Of a stretch of DNA of 64,000 nucleotides, positions 12,001-22,588 are shown one piece after another. The notes under the pieces are model-generated. The model had not been told where the DNA came from, searched no databases, and saw nothing but the letters and a program-made list of their open reading frames with translations. The position numbers and the translations under genes were made by a program. The stretch lies in contig CADCXD010000004.1 of assembly GCA_902806575.1 (NCBI GenBank), forward strand, positions 1,302,001 to 1,366,000, written 5' to 3'. Numbering within the stretch: position 1 is the first letter of the stretch; every line of letters begins with the position of its first letter. The stretch is from Jackrogersella multiformis. Lineage: Eukaryota; Ascomycota; Sordariomycetes; Xylariales; Hypoxylaceae.

Positions 12001-13720
12001 GATATTATATGTGCCAAGACAGCAACCGTAGCAACCTCGCGTACGAAAACGATACCGATCGTTCCATCGGCTGCACGCGAGAGCTCCTGCACAAGGGCTG
12101 TGACTTTGTTCGAGATACCGATGGCGGTTGCATTATCTTCAAGGGGTGGCAGTGATGATAGTTTGACTTTTTCTAAAGCTTTCGAGAGGTATTGTTTCTC
12201 CTCAACTTCCCATTCGTGGAACCATGCATCGTTTGCCTTGAAGGACTTGAGGAACCGAGCGATGGCAACAGAAATGAAGTAATCCGCAGCCCACTGAGTC
12301 TCGATATTTAGTAAAAGCCAAGAAAGGGGGTTGTAAAATAGGTTGGAATCGAAAAAACCTTGTTTTCTTGAACTTATAACTCTGAACCGAACTCATCATA
12401 AACGAAATAGAAGACACAGAAAGAAATGACTTACCGACCCAAGCTCTTTCTGTATCTCAACGCTCTTCTGCCATAGAGATTTCATTTGCTTGAACACATA
12501 GGTATTCCTCCTCTTCAAGGCCTTTTCAAGTGCTACTCGACTGCGCTCACTGTTGTCCGCCTGCAATCGAACAATATACGGATCTTGATATATATTCAGG
12601 TCAAGATATACTTCAGCCAAACTATCCATGGTGCTGGTGAAGGGGATGTCAGGTTGGGAATAGAAGACGAAGGACATAATTGGTCGCTTTACGATAGACA
12701 TAAGCTCTTCTCGATGAATAGTTGGGCTTTTGCATACGGAATCTAGCGTCTGCTCGATGAGTTCAAGGGCATCAAGTTTCGACCGCATAATAGGGCTAGC
12801 TGTCAGACCAAGTATTGATGGAACTGGTTGGCCACGAGCTTTGCATTTGTGATACTGAGCCATGAACTTGCTGCCAGGATGCTTGCCGACGCAGTTGTGT
12901 GCTGTAATTATTAGTTTAACATTGCTCCCATAATGTAACATAAGAAAGTTAATCACTAACCTTCATCAAAAACAATCAAGGTGAGTCGATCGATACTCAC
13001 GAACGCGTGGCAGGTCGCATCCAGGAGGATCTGGTAAGTCGAAACTACAACACGAACGTTTTTAAGATAGTCATCCCATGTACAAGTATCTGACCAGGTA
13101 TCAACACCGTCTGCGCCACTGAGAAACTTGATCTGGACAGCTTGAATCTGTGATCTGAGTACTTTCGCTTGCTGTTCGCAAAGAGCTACTGTGGGAGCCA
13201 AGAACCAAATAATCTATTTGAAGTTAATGTTGGTTACCTGGGTAGGTGTGAATATATGTCACCGGAACTCACTTTATCGGGTGGGGATTTTTCAAGTTCA
13301 GCTTGTATCCTAAGGATGGCGCTGAGGATAAATAAGCATATGTCCCCAAAAAGAATAAGACTAAAGCTATGGTGGTGTATGTATGCATGCCATTACATGC
13401 CTACGAGCCCGAGAATCACAAATGCTAGTACCTAGGTACCTAGGTAGGTCACGACACGTACACTTGCGTTTTCCCGGTACCAGTGTCCATCTATAAGCAA
13501 GTAAGTATGAGAATGTAGAATACAAAGTAGTGCTCACCCACGGCAACGATTATGTTACGTTTGAGACTCTCTTCAAACATCTCAAGCTGATACTCGCGCG
13601 CATGTATAGCTGTTGATACTTCCGGTTCGGTCTCCATAAGAACGTCTTCGACACCAGCCTCAGGCGGTTCGGTCAAATCGAAAATAGGGCTCCCATGGCT
13701 CTGGCCAGCGTTAGAATCAT

Positions 13721-13752
<32 letters not shown>

Positions 13753-13817
13753 TCGTTTAGATCCTCGAAACTTGAATCCGTCGACCACGATAGTGAGGAC
13801 GATTCACGCGCATCCAT
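9024..13817 (-). CDS. dcl2: Dicer-like protein 2 (RNA interference ribonuclease III)
   Basis: Dicer cuts long double-stranded RNA to small interfering RNAs; the fungal Dcl2 type is the main one in quelling and antiviral defence. Exons by hand: 13542-13817, 13462-13490, 13274-13322, 12961-13214, 12436-12901, 10325-12293, 9024-10267; the sum encodes 1428 residues, normal for Dcl2. Order: acidic Asp-Ser repeat (~residues 20-32); DExH helicase with Walker A DTGTGKTQ (~94-101, mostly on a 29-nt exon) and DEAH (~201-204, made by splicing); helicase C with QRRGRTR; Dicer dimerisation domain; RNase IIIa (YERIEFLGD, ~997) and RNase IIIb (MERLEFLGDAILDF, ~1177). No clear PAZ domain is visible, as in other fungal Dcl2 proteins. 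An alternative upstream ATG at 13910 would add 31 residues; MDARESSS is preferred because the region before it looks non-coding. Confidence 0.93.
13462..13490 (-). other. dcl2: 29-nt exon 2 of dcl2 carrying the Walker A motif
   Basis: This micro-exon encodes MDTGTGKTQ and two bases of the next codon. It is bounded by a TATAG acceptor on one side and a GTACGT donor on the other. The intron after it starts with a copy of the CCTACCTAGGTACCTAGG motif. Skipping the exon would remove the ATP-binding loop and shift the frame (29 is not a multiple of 3). Confidence 0.85.
13722..13757. repeat. (GCTGTC)n hexamer in dcl2 exon 1
   Basis: About six tandem GTCGCT units encode the Asp-Ser repeat near the Dcl2 N-terminus. 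Copy-number change stays in frame. Confidence 0.9.
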
Positions 13818-14285
13818 TGATATGATATGACAATAAAGTCGGGCTAATTTCAGGTTTGTTGATGCCTTATCTTCTATTGTCGTACTTAGGTACTTAGGTG
13901 GTTTGCCCAAGACGAGTTGCGAGACTTAGCGAGACTTAGGTACGTAGGGTTGGTTGATATACATAGGTATGATGTAGAAAAACAGAAAAGGTGGTTATTT
14001 CACGTGGTTATAAACATTATATTTATGTGTTGGCGGAAACGACAGGTCATCAGGTCAGTCAGTACGACGAGGCTCTGAGAAAGCAGGACTTCCAAGGTTT
14101 CGTACCTGCCTTGGTACTTGTGGTTGTAGCACATTCGGTAACCTGCATATTCACATACCGAATTAATTTCATTGGTGAAGTAGAGCCAATAGTGCATAAA
14201 TGTAGTTCTTACTTATGTACATAAGGAACTTATCACCTACCTAGGTAGGTATTCAACATGATATTTATATTCCAGTAACGCAGCC
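13818..14285. promoter_or_regulatory. Divergent promoter region, dcl2 / RCC1-like gene
   Basis: 468 bp between two divergent starts, so it must hold both promoters. It contains TACTTAGGTACTTAGGTGG at about 13882-13902 and CACCTACCTAGGTAGG at about 14234-14250. No coding features. Confidence 0.6.
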
Positions 14286-15352
14286 ATGGAACTGCTCGCT
14301 ACCGGGTTCAATGCCTGGCGCCAACTACAGTTCAATGTAGAGAAGGATAAATCTCCCGAGCCCGACGACATTATTACATTTCAATATGTCCTGAAAGACG
14401 ACTTCATCGGACACCCATGTGCCCTTCTATCATGTACTTTCTGTCAGTGTTACTTTGCCATGTCTTTGGCTTTTCTATAACCTCTGGAAATATGCTGACG
14501 AGAACTAGTGAAAACCGCTTCTGGAATACAGCAAGCTGGCTTCATTGACGATAGCATCGAAAGTCTTAAGGATAAACTTATCTCGTATTCGGCAGCTATT
14601 GCCGGGAATGGCTTGATAGCTGGTAAGAATTGTGTTGCAACAATGCATTTTGCATGATACTTACAAGTATTTAGAGTGTGCCGATCATGATACCATCTCT
14701 CAATACCCTTCTAGATTTATTAGAGATATACACGAGCAGCAGAGGTTTTCTGGGATGGGGCAAATCATTCAGCTGGTAGCATACGAAACCGGGTTCGTAG
14801 CTTTATCACACGAGGGTCACGTTTGGACTTGGGGAGATGAGCGTTATAGTGCTTGTCTTGGAAGACCAGTAACAAACTCGAGGTAAGATAACAATATTCC
14901 CTAAAAGAGAAGAACTCACAAGCCGCAGTCCAGCAGATAAGCCCGGTCTTGTAGAGGAACTTGAGGATCTACCGACGGGCAGGATAAAAAAAATTAGCGC
15001 GGCTGGATACTTGATCGTGGCCCTGACGGAGGGACATGATCTCTACGCTTGGGGTGGTCACCCGGGACGGCGAGCTCTCCTCGAGGGATTGTCTAGTAGC
15101 CCAATACCTGTGGTAGTTGAAGAAAGTGACATAATGGACTGCGGAGTTGGAGAATCACACATGATTGTGCTCAGCTCCGAGCGTGACGTATATGTCATTG
15201 GTGACAACGCGAACGGTCAACTAGGACTACCTGTTAAGGAAACAATGTCGTGGACGAGGGTCCCTTTGCAGTTGGGAATAGGACAAGTCGTCTGTAGTGT
15301 AGAAGCAGGGCGGCGCAGTTCATTTATATTGATCAAAGACGAAACCCCTTGA
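14286..15352 (+). CDS. RCC1-repeat beta-propeller protein
   Basis: Four exons: 14286-14433, 14509-14622, 14675-14882, 14929-15352; 297 residues, all junctions in phase. RCC1-type repeats are visible: the N-terminal MELLATGFNAWRQLQF, then GHVWTWGDERYSACLGRP, GHDLYAWGGHPGRRALL and DVYVIGDNANGQLGLP, each with the W/V-x-WGxxxxxxLG pattern. The length suits a single propeller of the fungal RCC1-like (Ats1-like) group rather than nuclear Ran-GEF RCC1 itself, which is longer. The biochemical role is unknown; such proteins usually act as protein-interaction or exchange-factor domains. It is divergent from dcl2 and convergent with the proteasome gene, from which its stop codon is only 77 bp away. Confidence 0.82.
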
Positions 15353-15429
15353 TGATTCTGCCTCAATTGGGCCTTCTATGCCGTTCTATGATACACGTGA
15401 ACTCCTGCGCAAACCAGTAACGACGGTGC

Positions 15430-16536
15430 TCATAGATTCGTCAAGTAGTCCTCAATCTCTTGTGGAGTCAACTTCCTGAATCGGGGACCAGTTGCACCAT
15501 GAACTCCCTCAACTCCGAGCAGGTGATCGGCGGGAGGGCCAACGATGCCTGTAAATCGTCAGTAGACCTTCCCAAATCAAGTACTTTGCCGTGACTCACC
15601 AATTTCGATTGTCTCTCCGTTCATCTCGCCTTCAATGGTCTCCTTCAGAGTCAAAAGCGCAATATGCACAGCGTCCTCCAACTCTAGGCCTTCCGTATAT
15701 CTCTTCTCCAGGAATGTCTTGGCCGTCGTGGCACTTTTGCCAATGGCAGTGGCCTTCCAGGGAAAGTAACTTCCAGAGGGATCAACCTGGTAAAGCATAG
15801 GGCCGCCCTTAAGAATACCGCCAGTCTTACCCGACAGCTTCTTCTTCTCGCCTTCAACCTCACCTTCGACAACAGCTTCCTCGTCCGGTAGAATACCCTC
15901 ATCCCATCCAGCAATTAGTAGACTGACACCATATGGCCGGACACCACCCGACTGCGTAGCTTCTTGCATCACTCTCGCAACATCCTGGACTAATATCCTG
16001 GTAGGAGGATATTCGTTGTAGATTCGCTTGTAGCCGGTGTGGGAAACCTTTCGTGCTTTGTCTACCAGAACTCTGTAGTCGGGGCCCATTCCCGAATAAA
16101 CCATGCCGATGTTGGGAGTGATCAAGCTGACCTTGGATAGGGAGGATGGGTCGGCAAGAGGCGAAGAGGACTTCTTTTCGGTCGCAAGGACGATGCCATT
16201 AGTCGCTATGAATGGTAAGCTATGCAACTTTGAGCCTTTTGAACGACCACGTACCCTTGATGCCTAGGGCAGTTACACCTTGGTTGACTGCGTTCAGGGC
16301 ATACTCTGGTGAACCGTTTCGTTAGCTAACTTCACGAGCACTACAAAAGCCAGAGGTCCTTCATTATACACCGGCATTCATTAGATATGCGACTGGCAAG
16401 AAAGTTGACATACCGATCTGGACTAGCTTTCCGCTGTTAGGAAGTTAGCTACGAGTTGCAGTATAGCATATGGAGGTATTAAGGGAATTTACCTAGGGGA
16501 GAAGGTCGTCAATGAGAACGAGTAACGGTCCGCCAT
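15430..16536 (-). CDS. pre8: 20S proteasome subunit alpha type-2
   Basis: Five exons: 16493-16536, 16414-16433 (20 nt), 16255-16305, 15600-16205, 15430-15548; 279 residues. The product is a non-catalytic outer-ring subunit of the 20S core, which degrades ubiquitinated proteins. The alpha-subunit signature is complete: MADRYSFSLTTFSPSGKL, then VQIEYALNAVNQGVTALGIK, followed by ATNGIVLATEKK and the block YNEYPPTRILVQDVARVMQEATQSGG. Compared with the usual ~250 residues there is an acidic/Lys insert of about 25-30 residues at ~150-175 (LPDEEAVVEGEVEGEKKK), in a surface loop before the conserved PxLYQVDPSGSYFPWKA segment. The ORF that begins MHSLPFI is only exon 4 read upstream into its intron. 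Confidence 0.93.
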
Positions 16537-17525
16537 TGCTGGAAGGTGGTATTAAGAGGTTGAATTATGGGAGATATCTGTGAAAACAACTTAAAAAGTC
16601 GAAGAAGTGATTCGTGTGGATTAGATGGCAAGGCTACGAAACCTCGAGCTGTGTGTGTGTGGAGAGAGAGAGCTACAGTTGCTTTGCTAGGCATCGCGAG
16701 TTTGCGCGTCAGAGCTTAGGTACTTGGTATCAGGTACCTAAAACTAGCACCCCTCAGGAACCTTGGAAGCTTCAGCACCTGAACACACGCACGTCGCACC
16801 TACCTAATCGAACTAAAGTTCAATGACTAAGCCGGATTATCAGAGCTCCGATGTTAGCTTTTAAGCTAGGGGCTATTTGGATTATATAATCCCGAGGCCA
16901 TTCTAACTTTCCAATCATGTACTAATTTGATAGCTTCTAGAACAAGCACACGTCAACATATGTAGCATCCATCTAGCTTTCCACCAACTAGGATTATTCC
17001 AAGGTTGAAGCCTAAAACGCCGAGTATGTTGAAACATGCCATGTGTTGGCTCACGAATCGGTATTTAAAAACAACCAGAGTACCAAGATCAAGCTGAGAA
17101 GGAAACAAAATCTCACAGCTGGCAACCCAATATCTATCTACCCCGTGTTGCGGCACTCTCGGAGGCTTTCGATACCAAGCTTTTCTTTACCTAGGTACTG
17201 TCTATGTCAAGTCTTTGACCCATATCAGCTCGCTACTTTCAATCCAACATAACATGCTCTTTGTATCACACATCAGACAATAGTCCATTGTCTAGATTCT
17301 CCTTGAATTTGACGAGTGTTAACAATGGTGAGATTCTGAGTGGGGTGCTAGGTTTATTATTTGTCTTGCATATTCCTTCAGCCTTGTCCTATATATAAAC
17401 ATAGGGAGGTGCTCTGAGCAACGACGTGACCTCCAGTTTCTCAGCACAGCTCATATCCCCCCAAGCGCTATAGGACACGTCAAAAAAAAATCGAAACTCC
17501 GACTTAGAAGGGATTACCCGCCAAT
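16537..17525. other. Divergent spacer, pre8 / RING-CH gene
   Basis: About 1 kb that must hold the promoters of pre8 (minus) and the RING-CH gene (plus). Short palindromic-motif halves occur near 16718-16740 and 17188-17196. I looked for the yeast proteasome box GGTGGCAAA close to the pre8 start and did not see it. No gene is supportable. Confidence 0.55.
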
Positions 17526-18462
17526 ATGTCGGATGCTCAACCTTCGGTTGGAACCGCCTCTGGCAGCGATTATTCCCAGAGGCCAGAGACCCACCCCGAG
17601 CCGAAAGCTGGACCGAAAGCTGGCGAGTCGAGAAAGCACGCACGGATGTGCTGGATCTGTCACGATGAAGTAGAACCGACGTACGAAGAGTCAGGGTTCT
17701 TGGATGGTATTCGAAACCGCCGACCGAAAAGATCTTACATTTCCGAGGATGGAGATCGACTCATCAGCCCATGCCTCTGCAAGGGCAGTGTCAAGTATGT
17801 TCACGAGGGTTGCTTAAAGCTCTGGATGAATGAGAACCCAAATGCTTGGAAATGTGGTCGATGTCATTATCAATACAGAATGGGGCGGTTGACATGGGCT
17901 CAGCGACTTCGGAGCCCTATTGTCGCTCTTGGGCTTACAATCCTCATCCTCCTGGTCACTGTCTTTTTACTTGGGTTTATTGCCGACCCTATCCTTGATC
18001 TATGGCTCGACCCAGTTGGCACTATAGCAGAATCTGTCACAACTGGATACATTATTCTAGACGGGGATGTCGGTCTGGAATTAGGTTGGTTTGGCCACTT
18101 TATAAAAGGGCTTTTCTCGCTCGGTCTGCTCGGGTTTGTCAAGGCGTTCCTTGTTATGAGCCCCTGGCAGTGGTGGAATTTACGGACCAGTGGTATAATA
18201 GGCGGAGGGGGCGGTCGTCGTGCTGGAAGTGGGCGTGACCGAATGGAAAATATCAATCTAGCTCTGGTTATCATCGGTGTCTTCACATTTTTATATGTAA
18301 GTTTGCTTTACATCGTGGTTTGTATTCTGCTGACTCTTTTAGACGGTATGGAAGGCCACACGAAAATGGACCGAAGTGACCCTGGACAGGGCGAGCCAGA
18401 GGATCCTTAATGTACATCGTGACAATAATGACGATGATGAGAGTGATGACGAGGAAGACTAA
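17526..18462 (+). CDS. RING-CH (MARCH-type) membrane E3 ubiquitin ligase
   Basis: Two exons, 17526-18296 and 18343-18462, separated by a 46-nt intron; 296 residues. Without the splice the frame stops at 18410; the spliced frame ends in an acidic tail (DDDESDDEED). The RING-CH finger spans ~residues 40-118: CWICHDE, a ~40-residue loop, CLCKGSVKYVHEGCLKLW, and CGRCHYQY, i.e. the C4-H-C3 order of MARCH-type ligases. Two or more membrane segments follow: ~LGLTILILLVTVFLLGFI, the region after HFIKGLFSLGLLGF, and ALVIIGVFTFLY near the C-terminus. Such proteins ubiquitinate membrane clients; the finger and multi-span layout suggest an organelle membrane, but the client is unknown. Confidence 0.88.
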
Positions 18463-19612
18463 GATTAGTCTTGAGAAAGAATGAAACTCCCCTGAATTCT
18501 AAGCATCGCGTTTTCTTAGATTGCACTGATTACGGTATTAGGATGAATATGCACACTCTTAAGTTGCCTCGAAGTTACTCTTCCGTCTCTTGTCAACTAG
18601 TCTGTGTGCAAAGATTGATACCTTGCTACTACTATCTGATGAGTTTGAGCGTCTTGCTCGTTCTCGTATGCAGATTTGTTCAAGAATGTCGGATCTCCTG
18701 CCAAAGGCCTGGAGCTCTTTTTGAGCTAAGTCCGCCTAACTACCCTTTTCCAATTTGGACTCATATGAAGGTGTGGTTTGGCAATTTTCGACACATATAA
18801 TGTTGTCTCGTGAGACTCATGATATTGTTTGCCCCTTAGCCCAATAGGTGATCAATGATTGTAACAGATTTGTGAAAGATGATTGGTTGGCTTCTGTTTG
18901 GTTTAGGTACTTAGGTACACGTCAGTGGTTAGATTACTTAAGCGGGTCAACGGTCGGGAACATGTTCCAGCGGCCAGGCCTACAGGGGTCTGGGCTGATC
19001 AATTAGGTAGGTACACTACCTAAATTACACTAAAAAGGTACCTAGGTACATAGCCGAAAATGAGTTTCCTGTAATTTGGTGATGGGCAACGTTCACATCG
19101 TCCACATCGTCCACATCATTCACATGGTTTTATGCGACATGTCAATATACAACGGCTAGGTATTCAAGCCTGGATTAATAGTTATTCTAGATTTCCATTG
19201 TCAACTTCTCAAGTAACTTGATGCGACTTGAAGCTATCGCTCATTTCGAGTCCTAATTTTTCTTCTTCAATTTTACTGCTTATCTCATCTCTTTGTCACC
19301 ATCGACCACGCCGTCGTGCCAGACTTGCGCCGAAGTGGCCACGTCCATCACGCCTACATATTGGGCAAAGTGCCTGCCTTTTGACTCAATCACTCACTAA
19401 TCTGATAGTCAAACGGTCGTCTATCCAAATCGCGTCGCTTAGCCACCACATCGCCTACATTCGATCGCAATCAACATAGAATCAAGATAGAAGGCGGGAC
19501 TTCTCTATTACCTACTACGCGCCGTCACCTAATAGCAACCCACGGGTCTGTGAACGAGCCGACAGTTTACACATATTTCCTTCCTCGACAGTTCTAACAG
19601 GGACTATTCTCT
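18463..19612. other. Spacer upstream of the mannosyltransferase gene
   Basis: Contains palindromic-motif copies at about 18903-18916 and 19002-19048, and a short tandem of TCCACATCG-like units at 19091-19122. The last 300 bases before the next start are C/T-rich, typical of a promoter. A frame at 19228-19479 is basic low-complexity and is not called. Confidence 0.55.
19091..19122. repeat. Short (CACATCGTC)n tandem
   Basis: Three to four imperfect copies of a 9-bp unit reading TTCACATCGTCCACATCGTC and onward. Minor simple repeat. Confidence 0.75.
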
Positions 19613-20675
19613 TTGTCCACATTCATTATGCACTACGCTTACCCCCCTCGAAAGAGTTCGAACCCTCCACCTTACTTACCCCGTTCCTCGCGAATACCGA
19701 GAATACGAAGGAGTCACATAAGGTCGATCGCTTTGTTTGGGTTGGCGATTATTGGGTTGATATGGCTACTTTCGGGCAGTTCTAAACACACCAAACATAC
19801 GATATCGGGAAAACCACCCGTCGTACTAGTCACCGTGTTCGATGATAAGAACAGCGACTCCGTATATACCAAGAATATCAAGGAAAACCGGATGCAGTAT
19901 GCAGAAAAGCATGGTAAGCTTAATTACAGGTTTGAGTGTCTGGTTCTCTCCTTCTGACCATCGAGCAGGATACGGCACATTACTTACAAAATAAGCGACT
20001 ACGACCTCAATGGGTCACCTACGTCCTGGTCAAAAGTCGTGGCAATGCGACATGCGATCACTAAATATCCCGACTGTAAATATATGTGGTATCTTGACCA
20101 AAATGCGTTCATCATGAATCCCAATCTGAAGGTGGAAGACTACGTTATGAGCGCCAGCAAACTTGAGGCAAATATGCTCAAGGACCTCCCGGTAGTTCCG
20201 CCGGATAGCATCATCAAGACATTCTCGCACCTTAGGGGAAACGATGTTGAGTTCGTCCTAACCCAGGATAAGGAAGGCCTTGCTTCGGATAGCTTTGTGA
20301 TAAAGAATGGCGAATGGGCCAAATTCTTCCTAGACACTTGGTTCGACCCGTTGTATCGAAGCTACAACTTCCAGAAAGCCGAAACTCATGCTCTGGTAAG
20401 CATATATTACTGTTCGCATTCACCCTGTGCAGGAAGGTAGTTCTAACAGATATCAGGAGCATATTGTCCAATGGCATCCGACGATTTTATCGAAATTAGC
20501 GATTGTTCCCCAGCATCTTATCAACGCATACAGTAGTAGTGACCACGGTGCGCAATACAAGGATGGGGACATTGCCGTCCTATTCGCCCGCTGCCCTGAT
20601 ACAGGAGACAAGAGCTGTGCCAAGGAGGCTGAACGGTTTTCTCAGCAATGGCGAACATCGTTTTCCAGGGCATGA
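19613..20675 (+). CDS. GT34-family alpha-1,6-mannosyltransferase (Mnn10/Mnn11-like)
   Basis: A Golgi type II membrane enzyme of the GMA12/MNN10 family, which builds the mannan backbone of cell-wall glycoproteins. A basic cytosolic tail is followed by one membrane anchor (~residues 41-56, IALFGLAIIGLIWLLSG), then the catalytic domain with VVLVTVFDD, SWSKVVAMRHAITKYPDCKY and WYLDQNAFIMNP (the family's Asp-x-Asp-like site; here DQN). The second junction is clear (donor after 20395, acceptor before 20457). The first is not: either the intron is 19930-19968 (only 39 nt, frame intact, 320 residues) or it starts at the better donor after 19913, which would need one extra base downstream to keep the frame. 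Start may be 19613 or 19628. Confidence 0.83.
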
Positions 20676-22588
20676 TAATAATAATCAACACACGATAATG
20701 TGCAACGACCAGGGCTGTTTCGATGCAAGCACTGAATCAACAATGTCGCGACGACAAAAAGGACAGTGGCCGCGTTAACGGGTTAAGGGCGTTCAAGGAG
20801 CACGAGTATTATGTTAGATTCGGTTGTTCTATGGTCCACTATTACACTAGAGGGACTCTGGCATTTACATAGGTGTTTTGACGGCTTGGAGATTGCCTCG
20901 TTATGTGTATGGTGTGCTTCGGCGCCGCTGGATGTATTATTTCTCAGACTAGGACGGCCGAAAGAGGTTGTTGGTGTTGGGACCATTCCACGAATCTAAC
21001 ATTTACTCGTTATGTACCCCTTTCTCTATGAACACGTTTCATGATGTCAGCAGGCTATCTGTAATGATTAAGAATAGGAATTGATGACGGTATCTAGTCA
21101 TGAGGATATCTCGATGCCGTAGCAAGTTAGGAGATGGGAGGGACTTAATATGTAATATTATGCGTTGGCCAAGAGGATGTCTCTTGCACTTCCCCCCCTT
21201 CCCCATCCCCCTTACAATGCGGCGACCTCTTGTGCCCCCGATATTACAAGCGGAGTTATATGTGGCAGCTCTTCCGGTTGGTTCCAGCGTACTAATACCG
21301 TACATATGTACTACATATACTATCACAACATCTCCAACAAATGGACCACAGGAGCCTTTCTTTCTTTCTTTCTTCCTTTTAAGCGAGAATCAATACCGTT
21401 TCCCGGCTCCATCTCATCCGATGATAGAAGGTAATCATACGTTTCAGATATTTCCGGCTTCCCTGCTTCCACCACTGCGTAATACTACGTTGACGGCGTA
21501 TTGCATGTGGCTTCAGAGCACGGAACAGGTTAGATGCAATCTGATCTGTACATAAGTATTCATCTGAGGTGTATTAGATGAATTTAAGCTCAGTACTACC
21601 TAGGTAGGTTATGAATTAACCTTAAAAGTAGGATTCATAGTATGATCCCGTGCATATATCGATGTATCCGTGTCCGGAATATTACATGTGCAAATTATAT
21701 TTCCCGTCGTTGCCTTGCCTTACATGTATGTAGGTAGTACCTGCCTTGCCTTTCTTATTATTATGGAAGGCGTAAACTGTACTTGTCTATTAGTACCTAC
21801 TAGGTAGGTATCGAATTGCTTTTATGAATTTATTATCGATTGGTCAATTTTCTATACTAGCTCAACATCTCTCACGCAGATCAGAACACCCCAGGAACAA
21901 TTAACAACAACTCCGTAGACTCTCTTACCATTCTCTGCTGAACATAAGATGCCTAAAGTTCGTTACTATCACGAGACACCTCGACAGGTGACGCAGTCTC
22001 TAGTATATGGTACGCAAACATACGGAATGTGCCCCAAATCCGTACTCGAAATCAATGCGGCTCACCTGCATCTCTCAAGCTCACCCTGTCTACCTAGTCA
22101 GCGTTCTCTTTAGTCGTTTCTAATTGTAGATCACACAGCTGACCCAAACCGATTTAATAGTAGCAGGCCTAACTACCCAGCTAGCTACCCAAAGAAGATC
22201 AGACATACCCTGGTTTGCGATTTTGAGCACTGACAGGGGCTTCAACGTCTAGCTTCCCGATCTAAGCTCGACGCCAGCAACTCGGTAGCTACCTAGGTAC
22301 CTAGCTACTATGTATTCGCATGAACCTGTTAGGTCGGTATATCGGATCTAGCCGGAATAGTATGTGATAAACCTAGGCGAACTATAACCACGATGCGGAC
22401 GGAAGCATCGCTGATCATGCCCGTGTGTTATTATTATGTGCTTTGACTTTGAGATTGATTCTTGTTTCAACCGAGTTTCTCTTCTCCAACTCTCTTTCTA
22501 ACCCTCGCTTTCACATTCTTTTCTGTCTTGACGACACCGTCCTGGCGACATATTTTAGTTCAAGTCACTCGTTATGGGCTCATGAATA
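20676..22588. other. AT-rich spacer
   Basis: 1.9 kb with no supportable gene. Palindromic-motif copies at about 21597-21610, 21726-21740, 21795-21812 and 22288-22306; a (CTTT)n run near 21358-21380. Frames inside (for example 21100-21555) lack family features and have unstructured composition. Confidence 0.55.
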
